From: Phanerochaete sordida
Taxonomy: Eukaryota > Basidiomycota > Agaricomycetes > Polyporales > Phanerochaetaceae
Assembly (NCBI GenBank): GCA_019973155.2
Contig: BPQB01000098.1
Coordinates: 47,943-111,942, forward strand
Reading direction: 5' to 3'
Length of the DNA: 64,000 bases
Positions 18,359 through 33,289 of the stretch are shown here, in pieces. Position 1 is the first letter of the stretch. Each line of letters opens with the position of its first letter. The notes under the pieces were generated by a model. It was given only the letters and a program-made list of their open reading frames with translations. It was not told the origin of the DNA and searched no databases. The position numbers and the translations under genes are program-made.

Positions 18359-21300
18359 TTCTCATGTGGGACTGGCATGGTTTAAATTCTAAAATATTCT
18401 TGAGTAATTGACCAAACGCCCCAGAACAGTACGGCACAAGTACGAGGTAGTGGAAGATGGCGGTAGGGACGAGACCTACTAGTACTACCGCGCTAACGCC
18501 GTATTCCACGTGACTATGTCAGATCGCTATCTCGGCATTGCCACACCCGCCTTTGCCGCCCCGACTCCCAAGGCCAGATGCACGACAGTGTTGAAGCATA
18601 TTACAGGATATTCGCGTGCTATTTGTTGGATGTTGCGCAAGGAATACCAATACCCTTCACGTACGGCTGACCGATATGCCAACGCCGTCAGACAAGTTCG
18701 GCGAAGGTGCGAATGGGGATGAACGCGGCCGGTACTTGGCGCGGACGCTTAGGCTATCCGGATCCTGGGACCTCGTGATGTGCCCAAACATTGGTACAGC
18801 TGTGTCCACAACTGGCACATGCTCAAGGTTCGCTGTGGCGAGCGAACTAGTGGCTGAGCCTGATTTTGGCAGATTTGAAAATCAGCCAGAACTACCGCGC
18901 GACGCAGGAGAGAGATATGTTAGGGAGGCATAACAAGCACTGTCAGCACCACGAACAGAGACATGATACCATGCGTGACATATTGGCGGAAACTCTAGGT
19001 GCTAGCCGCTCTCTCGGCGTAAACCCGCAGTCGAGAGGCTCGCAGCACTGGGGTTTTTATGTCATAGTAAATTTGGTCCACCATCTGTGCGTTTTCCAGA
19101 GGCGAGAGTAATGACTTACTGACTTCATGAATGGTTACTGTGGGCTTTGGATGATGAAAATGCGGCTCGAAACTGCCAAAAGAAAATCTGCGGAAGCTAC
19201 CGCTGTAACACTTTCTCTAACACTTTTACTCTCAGCGGCTGGAGGACGATGCCGGACGTTCTAGGTTTCGTGGAGCTAATATATAAGTCGCGATACCCCA
19301 TAAGGAGACTCAGCGGTGTACACACGCCGTGAAAGATGTTCAGACATGCCGTATGGATGCGCCTGAAATATCGCTACACCGCGACCAAAGAATGCTTCAA
19401 GAAGACAAAGGCGACAGCAGCAGTCTTCCAATGGTATATTTAGCAGCACAAAGGAATCAAGAAGGAGGTTCGAGAACGCACGAATTACATAGCCTCAGCT
19501 GATGCCCTGTCGTATGTGGCGTTCGATAGATGCAAGAGCACGCGTGGGCTTAGCGTTCGAGGGTCCGTCGCCGAGTGCCGCCTTTCGAACAGTAGCGCCG
19601 ACGAATCTTTTGGGGCACACGTACGTGAGACCGTCTGAAGCACTCGCAAAGGTAAAGCGTGGTGGAGGGGGCGCGTTAAGGCGAAATCGAGGTGGATTTT
19701 TAGGACAAGGCCGAGCACGATGCGAGTTTGTCGCGCGACAGAGTGGAGATCGCTGTCGATATATTTCTGTCGCGTTGCTGAACCTGGAATATCATAGGTT
19801 GAACTTATCGTCGCGCCTTCAGAACCTACTGTCTAATGGACGGCCAAGGGCTTCGCGTAGGGCGAGTGAACTTGACCCTGCATCGTGGTAACACAGTGGA
19901 ACGACTTTGCAGCAACCTAGGCGATTTGCCCGGGCGGACCACGCACTTCGAGGATTGCAGGAGCTGTTAAGGAGGTCAACCGCACCATGCAGCATGAGTG
20001 GCAGATACATAGTCTGAAACGAGGATGAGTGCGCTGCAGCGACTTCCGCCCGAAGAAAGGCCGTGGACACCAGCTTTTCTGGCCGCCAAGGGTCCCCGCC
20101 ACGCGTGCCACCGCGCGCATAGAGGCGATCACTCAGAATGCTTCGCGCGGGCACCCAGAACGCACGCGGGAGAGTCGCGGCGAATCCGCGGCACGCAAAC
20201 GCGTTCGCGGGTCGGGGCGCGGCGGCGGGCAGGACGCCTGCGTGCAGCAGAGGAAGCGCGAGCCGCGACCCCCGCGCCGTCTAAACCTCGGCGCAGGGCA
20301 CGCACCCCGCACGGGCAGCCTTGCCATTCGCGGGCGCGCCAGCCCCAGACCCGACGCCCGGGCGCACCACGGCCGCGCGGGGACGCGGCGGGCGCGGTCC
20401 AGGCAGCTCTGCTCCTCCGCGTTTGGCTCGCGCGGGCGAATAGGCTTCGCGCTTCGCAATCACCGTCCCTGCGGCGCATTCTGCGGCAGATGCTGTGGCG
20501 CAAGGGGCGGGGAAGGTTCGACGCGCGGGCGGCCCTGGGCCTGCATATCGCTGGGGTGTGCTTCGTGGGGTATACGGCAGACCCTTCCCCGTCCCACGAT
20601 ATGCGCGCGCCCCTGAGCGCACGGTTCCTTGCGGCGCGGCCCGTTAGCCATGACGCCTCAGTGCGCGAGAAGGACCCACCCCACACTGCCGACACAGGTC
20701 GGCTGGACCCGCCTGCGCGATAAGCCGCAGCCAGTGCTGGGGGTGTTATTGCGCTGTCGCTCGTACGAAGCGGCATGGCGTGTCGAGCGCGTTCTCCTGA
20801 GATTATCCGCCGAATGGACAGTCAGTATGCTACCGCACCACAAGACGTGCTGGCGTCCCGCTGCTTCGCATGCGCGCGTCCGAGCGTCGGGCTAAGGAAG
20901 ACACCGCAGCGAGCGGAACAGGTGGTGGCACTGCGACATGGAAGAGAGTAGCATAGAGTCTGCTTGTCGCGCGTGATCCATGGTATATCCACAGATGACG
21001 ATCCTCGCGTGGCGGAGCAGAATTGCCTCTGCATGGTAGGGTCTATCTCCGGCTAGCGTCCGCTCAATGAGTGCGGTGCATGCGTGAGCTCGAGATGCGC
21101 GCCGCAGCGCATGCGTGCGACGCCGGCCGCGATCGGCGTAAGGCAGCCCTGGGACGCGCGGGATGGGGCGAGAAGCCGGGCGGCTGGACGGCTGGACGTG
21201 AGCTCGCCTGCGCCAGTACGCAGCAGGCGTGCTCTAGAGCCTGGACCCGCGGAGGCGTCGTCGTCATCGTAGGTACGCGAAACAGCCGCAGGCGATCGTC

Positions 21301-23856
21301 GCACTACGTTTGTGGACAGCTACGTCTGGGGGGCCCTCCCTATCACAGGCACCCGCTCGGAGTGAGTCTCGAACGTACACTGGTACACCGCTGGAAGCCG
21401 AGCGGCGGGCGAGCGCACCCGAAACAACAAAGAGGCCGATGCACAGCAGCCGCTGCGCCGGGCGCGCGGGCGCGGGCACCGCGTGTGGAGTGGCTTTCCC
21501 CAGACCGCAGGGTGCGGGGCAGAAGTTTACTTGTGGTGATGGCTCGGTGTTTACCGAGAGCTGCCTTGTAGCAACACAGCTGGCGAGTGCGTCCAGTTGT
21601 ACGTCTGATGAGCTGTGCGAAAAATTTGTGAGCGCGGCTAGGCACGACGAGGACGTGTCGCGGCACTGACTGTCGGCGTGGAGACGCGAGGCTCGGTGCG
21701 ATTCGGGATTTGCAATGCGATGTGATAAACGTGCCACCCTGCAGGCCGCCTGAGGACGCACATTGCACGAGAGGTGATAGCCAAGGCACCGAGATAACGG
21801 CAGGATGTTTGACGCATGGGGCGCACTGAGCCTTGCCGGTGGCACAGAAACACAGAGCAATCCTAGGAGGTCTAAGAGTGCATGTGAAAGTACTGGGCAT
21901 GCGATGCTCGCGCTCTGAAGCAGGCCAAAAATCACGGCAATCCGTCTTGCAGATGGTGCTTTGACAGAGAAGGATGTTTGCGGCAAAAAAAAGACGTCTG
22001 TTGAAGGATCTCTGAGACATTGACACCAAGACTGACGGCATAGAAGAACTCGTTGCACTTTCCGTAGCTTGCATGTGACGGCGATGAAAAGCAGAATGGC
22101 GTTGAAAGGTAAGCAGTGGATGAATGGTTTCCATGCGAAACCCCACACTTCGGTCAAGCTTGCGAGTGACTGGGGTCCTGATACCTAAGCGGGATACTGA
22201 ATAAGCGCCCTTCCTCCTGGCCCCTGCTGCATTGACGGCAAGCATATAATCTACCAGGCACAGGCTGCACAGTGTTGAAAATGTCTAACTGGTAATTTTT
22301 TTTTCTTTATGTACACTGATGGATTTTATTGTGCTGTAACGGTGCTATACTTATAGGTACGCGCAGGTAAGTAAGCTGCCGGGCTGGCAGTGCTCTGCAG
22401 CTACTAGTAGTACGATAATTTGACCAGTTTCGAGAAAAAATGTTGAAGATAAGCATTTTCTAGGTATAGACTCTGTCGATGTTCTGGGCTACATGAGGTG
22501 TCTCAGCCAGAGCCCACGGAGTGCTTGAACCTGCAGTCTTTCTCACTGTTCAATCATTTACTCATTCGCAGACAGAGGCTGAGGTGATGTCATCCAATCA
22601 ATACAAGCCATTGCAATTACTGCATACTCATTCAAGCTAGCTAGATGCACGCTGAACGGTCTCCTTGACTGTGCATCACGGTATAGGGTGCTCCGGGTCC
22701 TGCTGAGGCTGGATGTCTGCTACATGCCTCAAAGCAGATTATACACATGCTATTCGGGCTACTTTCGCTAACTAAGGCCCTCCGTACGCAGCATATCGTG
22801 CTGGGTAAGCCCGCAAGATAAGAATCGCCCAAGGAAGCTCCCCTGCGCCTACCCGCGTGTGTACACTGTGTAGCATCGGCATAACACAACAATATCCATC
22901 TTTGTCCCTACGAGTGCCCAGGCACACATTTATTGAAACCAGCCTCTGTGCATAGTCTGCATATGATAAGGCATGGGCGAGATCGAGGGGTTGAACGTTG
23001 AGGACGTTGGGACATAGCGCCTATCCTGTGTCCCACTTACGGTGTCAGGACCCCGAGCACGAGGAGTCCGTGGTTGCCAAGTTAGGGCATCCGGGGATGA
23101 GTAAGCGGGGGCAGTTTCCTGAAATGGAGAAAGGATGTGCCGGACCGGAGGCGAAACACTTGGTCCAGTCGTGCTCCGGTCGCAGCAGCGCACGAAAAAC
23201 ACAAAAAATTCGCTATCCGCGCAGTTTTTCACGTCTTCCTCGTATTTTATCTCCCCCACATTCCCCAGCGGCGCCCCGACGTCCCTCACCGCTACGCCTC
23301 GCGACGCACCTCTCCCGTACGTGTTTCGCCCGGCATCCAGACACACCGGCCGCGCGGGGTACTGCTCTTACGACATACTCTCGTATTCTATCGGAATCTA
23401 GGCAGCCTCTTACTCCGGATACCACGTTCCCACCCCGCACGTTTGCCCAGCCTCGCCCATCTGCTTGAACCCAGGAGATCACCGCCACCATCTCCCCAGG
23501 CTACCACCGCCGTCATACGGCCTTCTGAGCGGCGAATCCCCGGCCCTCATCTTATTCTACAACCTCGATAACCCCTAGTCGGCCGCCCTCTCCCTCTGAC
23601 CATCACCTTGCCCCGCACATTCAGTCACGCTTCTCCAAGCTCTCAATCTACCAGGACCGCCTCCTCCCACGCACGCAGGAAGCCTCCTATCATCTGACGG
23701 AAAAAATCTCGCTCCTTGGGTCCAAATCTAATCGAACCGTTCCTTGCTCGTTACCGTGAGTCCGGGTCGTCCTTCTCCCCCAGCATTCTTTCGCTGACGA
23801 GGATATATACCTGCCCTATCGCCCTTCCCCTCCCCGCATTCCCCTTGCTGCTCATC
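18359..23856. other. 5.5-kb gene-poor stretch
   Basis: I find no supportable gene. About 20080-20720 is strongly GC- and CpG-rich, so all frames stay open; the predicted peptides are Arg/Ala/Pro-rich with no motif. Minus-strand ORFs of about 300 codons at 21264-22245 lie in two overlapping frames and show no family signature. A T-rich run is at about 22294-22308. From about 23230 the plus strand becomes CT-rich and leads into the cre1 promoter. Confidence 0.4.
23433..23837 (+). promoter_or_regulatory. Three CreA-type sites in the cre1 promoter
   Basis: CCCCGC occurs at 23433-23438, 23611-23616 and 23832-23837. Its complement GCGGGG fits the known CreA consensus SYGGRG. The third site is only 20 bp before the ATG. 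The region is CT-rich, so chance matches are possible. Confidence 0.4.
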
Positions 23857-26110
<2,254 letters not shown>

Positions 26111-26794
26111 GCTCACGAAATAAAATAGTATCTTTCTCTGCCTGCCGCCCGCTGCACTGTCACGACCGCAGATCCCTGAATAATACCAGACACGACCCAT
26201 CCAGGACCGCTGCCTCATCTGTAATCTGCTCGCAATTTCAGCATAGACTCTAGACCTCCCCTCCGTTCTGGACACTCGCATGCACATAGATTTGCTTTCT
26301 ATCCCGGGCTATACTTCACAGTCTTCCCCGTAATTACCCCGCTGGCTTGTCCCCCTTTGCTCTCCATCTGACGACATAGAATTCCCCTCACTCGGTTTCT
26401 CATTATATAAATGTATCCATTGGCTACCCTGCCCCCACTCCCAGGTTATCTTAACCAGACCACATGACTACGCGATGTTTCTCTAGATGCATAGATCGTT
26501 AACCTGTCTGCTCGCGTATAGTTGTACTCCCGTCTATTTGAATGAACCCCAGTCTCACATGTTCGGCCCGCGAAGTTAAGGAAGACTGCCCGACATAGGA
26601 CATGCATACATACGAACCGAGGTGGGAGAGATTCTACTACACGGATGACCCCAGTAAAGATTTTTAGTCCGAGTGCTGGAAAGTGAGTGCGGAGAGTCCG
26701 TGAGTGGATATACTAATATGTGACAACAGACGACAGGAACGCGGTGTACAAACAAGATAACTTGAAAATTTAGCTCCTTCCAAGAGGCCCGCCC
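26111..26794. other. Intergenic stretch between convergent cre1 and protease genes
   Basis: AT-richer 3' flanks of two convergent genes. No supportable coding region or RNA gene seen. Confidence 0.5.
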
Positions 26795-28650
26795 CTAGTA
26801 ATGAGAATCCCATGGGTTGTTGTAGTTGGCGTGCTGTTGCGGCGGGTGACCGTACCCGCCTCCGCCCATTGAGGACATGTCGTACGACGGCGGCGCAGGT
26901 TCGTGCAGCGGCTGGTACGAGCTCTGGAAGTTCATGAAGCCCGCCGGGGTCTTGCTCAGCCGGCGGTTGCGCAGGCAGCAGAACGCGATCGCGCCGAGGA
27001 GCACGACGCCCGCGGCGACGGACACGCCGATGACGAGCGGCAGGTGCGCACGGATGCGCGCGGCGATGGAGCTGCCGCTCGGGTCCCACGCCTTGCTGCT
27101 CCCGCGCACGGTCACGAAGTCAGAGTGCGCCTCGGACGTGTCGTTCGTCGTCGCCAGGAGCTGGACGAAGGGGTCCGCGGTCTGGTTGAGCTTGCCGTCG
27201 ACGAAGTCGCCAAAGTTGATGTACAGGTAGACGTTGCGTACTGTGTGGCGTATGAGCGTCAAGGAGGTATGCAAGTCAGGCTCGCTTACGGAAGGCCATG
27301 CCGAGAACCATGTCGAAGTTAGTGCTTGCTGCCGTAGAAATAGGTTGGAACTAATGGCGAGGTCAGAAAGTTGCGACGCGAAGGAAAAACGTCGGCTTAC
27401 AGCGCCAAGGCAAACGCGGTTTCCATTGTCGTCCGTCGCATTGAGATCGAGTGAGGTGTCCAGGGGATGAATAGGGATGTTCTTGCCTCCGAAATTAAAA
27501 GAGATGTTGATCTCAACATCGCAGGGTATCGTCCAGATCTCTCCGACATCCGAGTTTTTAACTAGCTCGGCACCCGGGACGTCGCTGTAGATGGCTTCTG
27601 ACACGGACCTGCATGACAACTTAGCACGGGATGGCCAACGGAAAAACTCTGTCAACATACGCTGGTACTTGGGGCAAAGAAAAGCCTGAATCGAAGACGG
27701 CCGTTAACTGTTTCTTATTCGAAGTAGACTTCACGCCGGTCTCAACATCGATAGCTTTTCCATCGGGACCAATGATTCCGTCTGAGTCGAGCAAGGTCTG
27801 CCAGTGCTGGTCTCCTTGATCGTTCACGGGAACTTGAGACACATTAAGCTTTGGCTGCGAGGTGATTGCCTCATATCCGGGCAGTATCTCTCCGACAGTG
27901 AGATCCCCAGGGAATTTGTCGGAGGGATCGTCATCTCTGCCCAGGAGGATGGTGAGGTAGTTTGGTGTGGAGGTGTTCTGCTGGAATATTCTGTCAAGGA
28001 CAGTATCTCCGGTCGAGTTTCCTATTGCTTGGTGGATCTGGGAGCCAAAGTTCGGGCCAAGGCCAATGAGGCCTGTACCGACGGAATTACTGGAGCTGGC
28101 AGGCACGTCCACTGATCACCGCATGTTAGTAAACGTAACAAAGAGGACAAGCTGGACTCACGGTAAGCCTGATCTGCGACGGTATAGCCTGCAAAATCTA
28201 GGTTCCCCAGCTTCACTGGACCTGAGTATGGGCGTTAGCATGAACCAGCGGACAACAGGCTTCAGGACGCACCTTCGACCTTCCCTATCGCATACTGCAC
28301 ACCGGTTGTCGCGCCCGTATCCTTGCTTCCAGGTACAGTTCCCGTGACGTAGAGATCAGAGCTGTGCAGATGTGTCGCGGTGAGTGGGACGCACACGATG
28401 TGATACTGGCGCGGGCATACCTTCCCGTGTCTATAATGACAGAAAACTGGTTCCCGCCCAGCGTTATGTTCGTCGAATACGTGATGTCTGAGCTGTCGGT
28501 GAGACCAGTACTGCCAGTGAGGGTCGCGCGGCGGTGTAGATGGCGGCGTGCTGGTGTCCGCTGACCAGTGATGCCCAGACGGAGGGCGTCTGCGAAATCT
28601 ATGGGCAGGGCAAGGAGAGACAGAAGGAGTGGAAGCGTCGCCTGCCGCAT
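26795..28650 (-). CDS. Membrane-anchored pepsin-type aspartic protease (family A1), copy A
   Basis: An endopeptidase expected on the cell surface or in the secretory path. The ATG at 28650 opens a signal peptide (MRQATLPLLLSLLALP). ITLGGNQFSVIIDTG is followed by an intron inside the next Ser codon and then SDLYVTG, giving catalytic motif 1 (DTGSSDLYV). Further blocks are LGNLDFAGYTVADQAY, GTGLIGLGPNFGSQI, YLTILLGRD, and catalytic motif 2 AVFDSGFSLPQVP (DSG, an accepted variant of DTG). Next come IWTIPCDVEINISFNFGG and FQPISTAASTNFDMVLGMAF. After the catalytic domain there is one TM helix (LPLVIGVSVAAGVVLLGAI) and a cytosolic tail rich in Gly, His and Pro ending NNPWDSHY. Shares a 470-bp head-to-head promoter with copy B. 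Confidence 0.88.
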
Positions 28651-29119
28651 CTTGAGGAGATTGGCGAGGATTAGCAGCCCTGAAGCCCTAGAGACGAGGA
28701 GGATTTGGTCGACAAGAGAAGGCGGGGACGAGGGTTTTGTACAACGCGGAGGCGGTGTTCACCGCGATCAGGTGAGGTAGACGCTCAGACATGTGAGTTC
28801 CAGTTCCAGCCTGTGATGATTGCTGGCTGTTGCAGTGCATAGCGGGTACCTGCCCCACACTAGCGTGGACAGTGAGGCCGACGTCTGGGACAGTGCTGGC
28901 CGCGCGAGAAATCGCGAGGACTTCGGGTGTATTTTTCAGACGGACGTCGTCGAAGCGGAGGCAGATACAACGTCAAACAGACGCGCACCGTTACAACCGG
29001 TCGCTTGACAGGCACATCCTCGATTGCGACCGCCATCTTCTTCCAAACCACCACTGCCAGTTCAGCCTTTCTCCAAGGCTTTCCATTCGTTTAATCATCA
29101 CTCTCCTTTGGACCCACGG
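28651..29119. promoter_or_regulatory. Shared divergent promoter of two aspartic protease paralogues
   Basis: 469 bp between the two start codons of head-to-head paralogous genes. The sequence next to copy B is CT-rich (TTCTTCC / TCCTTTGG). No clear TATA box for either direction was found. Confidence 0.55.
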
Positions 29120-31043
29120 ATGCTGTCCCGTCTTCCAAGTTCGCTTCTAGCTTTAACTCTCGCGTCTCTTTCTGTTGTACATGCTTTCAATTTCGACATC
29201 CGCGTCCGTTCCACCTTCAACCAGCACGGGCTGCATGCGCGCGACAACAAATCCTCAATCCCGGTACACAACACTCGTAATGCGGAGTACATAGCAAACA
29301 TCACCCTCGGCGGTCGGGAAATCCCCGTACTCCTCGACACGGGCAGGTGCGCCCGCGTCCGCTGCAGCAACGCGTCGCACCGTCCTCACATCCCGTTAGC
29401 TCCGACTTGTGGGTTACGGGTCAGGTACCTAACACAAAAGACCTGGGGAAGTCCGTGTCGGTGAATTATGCAGTCGGAAAGGCAGGGGGTGCGTTCGACT
29501 AAGCTCTACCATTCGCCATGGAACTCACATCTCTGCAGGCGATGTCAACGCCGCTGACCTGGATTTCGCGGGGTATCACGTATCACAGCAAGCCTATTGT
29601 ACGCATATATGTATACTATCTATACTATCCTGCTTATATTCCCGCTCTACAGTGCTTGTGAACGATACGTCCTCATTCTCAATGGACATTAAGTCACAAG
29701 GCTTCGAAGGGCTCATTGGACTTGGCCCCAACTCTGGCTCTGTAATCCTCGACAAGCTCGACGATGATACTGGCAACAGTGTTCTGAACCGCATCTTCTC
29801 ACAGAACACCACATCCGCCAACTACCTTACCCTCCTTCTCGGCCGCGAATCGTCAGTCAACCAGTCCTTCACAGGACAGCTGACTATCTCCGAGGTTGTC
29901 CCTGGATTTGAACAGATTGTACAGATGCCCAAGCTGACAGTCGAGACTGTCCATCGCCTCACGGACGAGGACCAGCACTGGCAAGTCTACACGGACGCGA
30001 ATGGTGTCATTGGCCCGGACGGCCAGCCTATCCAAGTCGACTCCATTGTACCCAAGGCCCCAGACAATCAGCTTGTCACCGTCTTCGATTCTGGCTACAC
30101 TCTTCCTCAGGTACCCCGCGCGATGTCCGACATGATCTACGGCCGCGTTCAAGGAGCGCAATACAATGAAGACGCCGCCGTCTGGACCGTCCCTTGCGAC
30201 CAGATGCTCAGTCTTAGTTTCATGTTCGGCGGAGTCGAATATCCTATCCATCCCCTCGACCTCGTCAGCAGCGACTTTAACATGGTCGATGCCACTGGCA
30301 ACCCGGTCTGCGTCGGCACATTCCAACCCATTACTTCCGCCTTCAGTCTACTCGGCGAGTACGACATCATTCTCGGCATGTCCTTCCGTACGTGCTTCCC
30401 CTCCTATTTTCAAACCGAGAGCTAAAATTATCCCAGTTCGGAACACGTACAGTCTTTTCGATTACGGCGACTGGGTAAATGAGTCTTCCAACGACAGGCA
30501 GGACCCGTACATCCAGCTACTTTCCGTCACCAACAAGACGCAAGCGCACAATGACTTTGTGCAAGTGCGTATGAATGGTGTCGACACATCGAACGCTGCA
30601 TCGCAGCAGCTCTTGCCGGTCTCCCAGATGCAGCATTCACCTATCTCAGAAGCGGAGAAGAAACAAATGTAAGTCACAATCTTCGGGTACGCGCCGTCGA
30701 TGCGACTGCGCATACTCGCGTCGAGACGGATTATTCGTTGACCCGCGTTATACTTAGGTACGAGGAAGAGGTGCTCAGTCGCTGGCCGGAGATCTTCGTC
30801 GGCTGCCTCGCCTTCGTCCTGATCGTCGCCGGCATCATCACTTGGCGCTGCTGCGTCGCCCGTCGCCGTCGCCGTGCCCGCGAGGCGCAGCAAGCTGCTG
30901 CCATGGGGATCAACACCAACGGCGGCTCGGGCTCGCCGGCGTACAGGATCGTCAACGGCCAGTCGTCACAGGTCGACGTGCACGAGATGCGGACGAAGAA
31001 CCAGTACGATTCGCCGTATGGTTACAAGACGAGCGAGGTATGA
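29120..31043 (+). CDS. Membrane-anchored pepsin-type aspartic protease (family A1), copy B
   Basis: Paralogue of the gene at 26795-28650. The ATG at 29120 (an in-frame non-ATG codon lies upstream) gives the signal peptide MLSRLPSSLLALTLASLSVV. NITLGGREIPVLLDTG is interrupted by an intron in the same Ser codon as in copy A, then SDLWVTGQVP (motif DTGSSDLWV). GLIGLGPNSGSVIL, YLTLLLGRE, VTVFDSGYTLPQVP (DSG), VWTVPCDQMLSLSFMFGG and GEYDIILGMSF complete the catalytic domain. The tail has one TM helix (IFVGCLAFVLIVAGIITW), an immediately following RRRRRAR stop-transfer cluster and about 60 cytosolic residues. Several N-glycosylation sequons lie in the lumenal part. The stop is TGA at 31041-31043. 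Confidence 0.88.
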
Positions 31044-31466
31044 GGTGCGCGCACGTCGCGGCGTGGCTGCTTTCGCTACTACGGACTCTGCAAGGAGGCG
31101 AGATTTGTTTTATTACGCGTATCTTTTAACATCTAGTCATTTCCTATATATACTGCCTCCTGCAATGTGTTCGAGTGCAAGGTTCGCAGCCTCAGCTGCA
31201 ATAGGACCTCTCGCTTTCTTCGAGACGATCGACTGCCCTGTTCGGCATAATTAATACGCGAGCCTGGCCAGACACGACAGGTGACCGCGTTGGATAGGTT
31301 ATGTTCTGTCAGTACGCTGCATTGCCACTGAGAACGTAGAAGCGCGGCAGCTCAGGCAGACGCACCTCACAAGCTCCCAGCCGGCGACTCTCTAGGAATG
31401 ACACATGCGTAGCGAGTTCAAGGGTATCATGAATGGACGTGATCAGCAAACATCTTAATAAGAATG
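31044..31466. other. Intergenic stretch between convergent genes
   Basis: Non-coding 3' flanks; no supported feature. Confidence 0.45.
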
Positions 31467-32177
31467 TTACTGGGATGCGAACGAGGTATCTTGCTGCAGC
31501 ATTAACGCAGTAATAAGAATGTGGTCTAGGATAGAGTGGCCCTCCTTCTCGACCGTTAATGTCGCCATCGGACGTGAACCCTCCGTGGCTAGCAGCGGGT
31601 CCGCTGGATTGAACGTTGCAATGGGGAGCAGGACTTTCTTCTTCACGGGATCTGGACATAGGCACTGCGATAGGCGTGAGCGCACGCCAGAGATCGGACA
31701 GGATCATACTCACCTTGAAAAACGTCCGGCTCTTCCCCTGCACTGTAGTCACCACCGGATCCCAACGCAGAATGGTACCATCGAAGTTCCATCGAAGACG
31801 GGGAAGTTCAGAACGTGCCTGCACAGTCGACAGGTATTAGGATATAGACGTGACCATGCAGAGGTAGGGACGGCGTACTGGGTTGTGATCCCATGCGAGG
31901 AGGGGTCTTCTCAGCATGTGCGCGACAGACCCAATGATCACCCTGTTAAGGCGCGCTGGACCTCCCACTCTGCATGAAAAGGGACAATAAATAAGAACTT
32001 GTCTAGAAATCATGGCAGAAGTCGGACTCACTGGAATTCGCCAACATACAGCCCATTTTCCGACGAGCCCCTGCGTACGACGGTGATGTGCGACGCGGGG
32101 GAGAAGCAGCTCAGCTCGACGGAGATGTGATACAGAGGTCGACTGTCAGAGTCGCTCGCGGAAGGGAGTAATAACAT
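31467..32177 (-). CDS. DUF6593-like small basidiomycete protein
   Basis: A small beta-rich protein of unknown function belonging to a family expanded in Agaricomycetes. The ATG at 32177 gives MLLLPSASDSDSRPLYHISV, then SPASHITVVRRGSSENGLYVGEFQ, an intron, VGGPARLNRVIIGSV, an intron near 31830, LRWNFDGTILRWDP, an intron near 31650-31715 and a last exon DPVKKKVLLPIATFNP ... KEGHSILDHILITALML (stop at 31469-31467). The RPLYxIS start, the 'TxVxRG' strand, the 'LRW..DG..LRW' motif and the ILDxIxxT end are the family pattern as I know it. Intron borders are by eye. The domain name is from memory; the family resemblance is more certain than the name. Confidence 0.7.
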
Positions 32178-33289
32178 GGAGCGATATGATAGCTGTGAAA
32201 AAGTGTATGTTATTCTAGCAGTGTGGTATCAGCGCGTGAGGCAGAAAGCTCATGCATAGTATGCGCACCGTCGCGTAGCAGCCTGCACAGACCCCGATGA
32301 GCGAGACGCTATACTGGAGACATCGTCCCTTTCCCTGCGAGACGGTTGCCCCACGAAGCCACTTGATATCGTGTAATGAGAGAAACTCGAGCTCGGGCTG
32401 GGAGAGGGATCGACATAAGGTGGCGTAAGACTTGTGATTGTGTCTGTAGGCGAGACAGATCTCCGTCCTTCATAGGTGCAGTAACTTGAGAATGACGAAA
32501 TTTCGTCAGTCGCGTCCACGGAACGACAATACCACAACAGCATACCTTGGAGGTCGAGGTGAGGAAGGGCGCGAAGGGGGCTTCGGGAGAGGACGACGAA
32601 GCCAGTGTCCATCCATCATGTTGGAAGGGGAGAGCGGACGGTCGACGGTCGATGCGACGTTTTATGCGTCGCCCGGAAGCTGCGCAAACCATATATCTCG
32701 TTCAAGAATACTGCCGTCACACGACCCTGTGGGATCGTCGGAATGAAAAGCACGACTAGGGCACGCACTGCTCTGCACGGTCTTCTGGGTGGCGTGCGCT
32801 GCTTCGCCTGGATAGCCCTTTCGCAGATGATACAGGCACCAGGGCCAGTTACTGCCAGCGTTTGACAGCAATGCACTAGAGCCCGTCCGGCATGCAGGCC
32901 AGTACCCGCACCCTATCCACGAGCCGAAAGAGGTGTGAGCACATCCAGCCGAAAAACGCTAGCGAGCAGACATGTAGTACTCACCAAGACCAGAGAAGCC
33001 CAGCATGATCAAAATCGCGTAGGGCCGATGTCGAGGCAGAGGAGCGTTAGTTACGTGCAAACCTTATTGAACCGAATCCGTGGACGGCGGGGCAGCCAAA
33101 AGAGACCGAAACTCAGTCTTACGATACCGTACCTCGAGAACATCGCGCATATGGATGACGTAGCGTCGGGGGCTATCGTTATGAGGCAGACTTATCGTGA
33201 CGAACCGGAGGTATATGCTGTAGAATAGCTGCTCGTACCAGCGTCTCACGACGGCTACACGGCAAGAATCGTGGACGGTAATGGGGTAT
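32178..33289. other. Unresolved stretch with possible membrane-protein exons on the minus strand
   Basis: Minus-strand frames contain a short hydrophobic segment (YAILIMLGFSGLG, about 33000) followed by a GTGAGT donor, and a Ser/Pro/Arg-rich tail-like frame at 32250-32480 that ends in CAYYA. This could be a multi-exon membrane protein with a cytosolic tail, but I could not build a continuous reading frame. Confidence 0.25.

Noticed and set aside
20025..20723. Arg/Ala/Pro-rich ORFs in all frames
   Set aside because: All six frames are open because of CpG-rich composition; no frame shows coding-like amino acid use.
21264..22245. Two overlapping minus-strand ORFs of about 300 codons
   Set aside because: They occupy different frames of the same DNA, have no family signature and no promoter or CT-rich leader; treated as chance openness.
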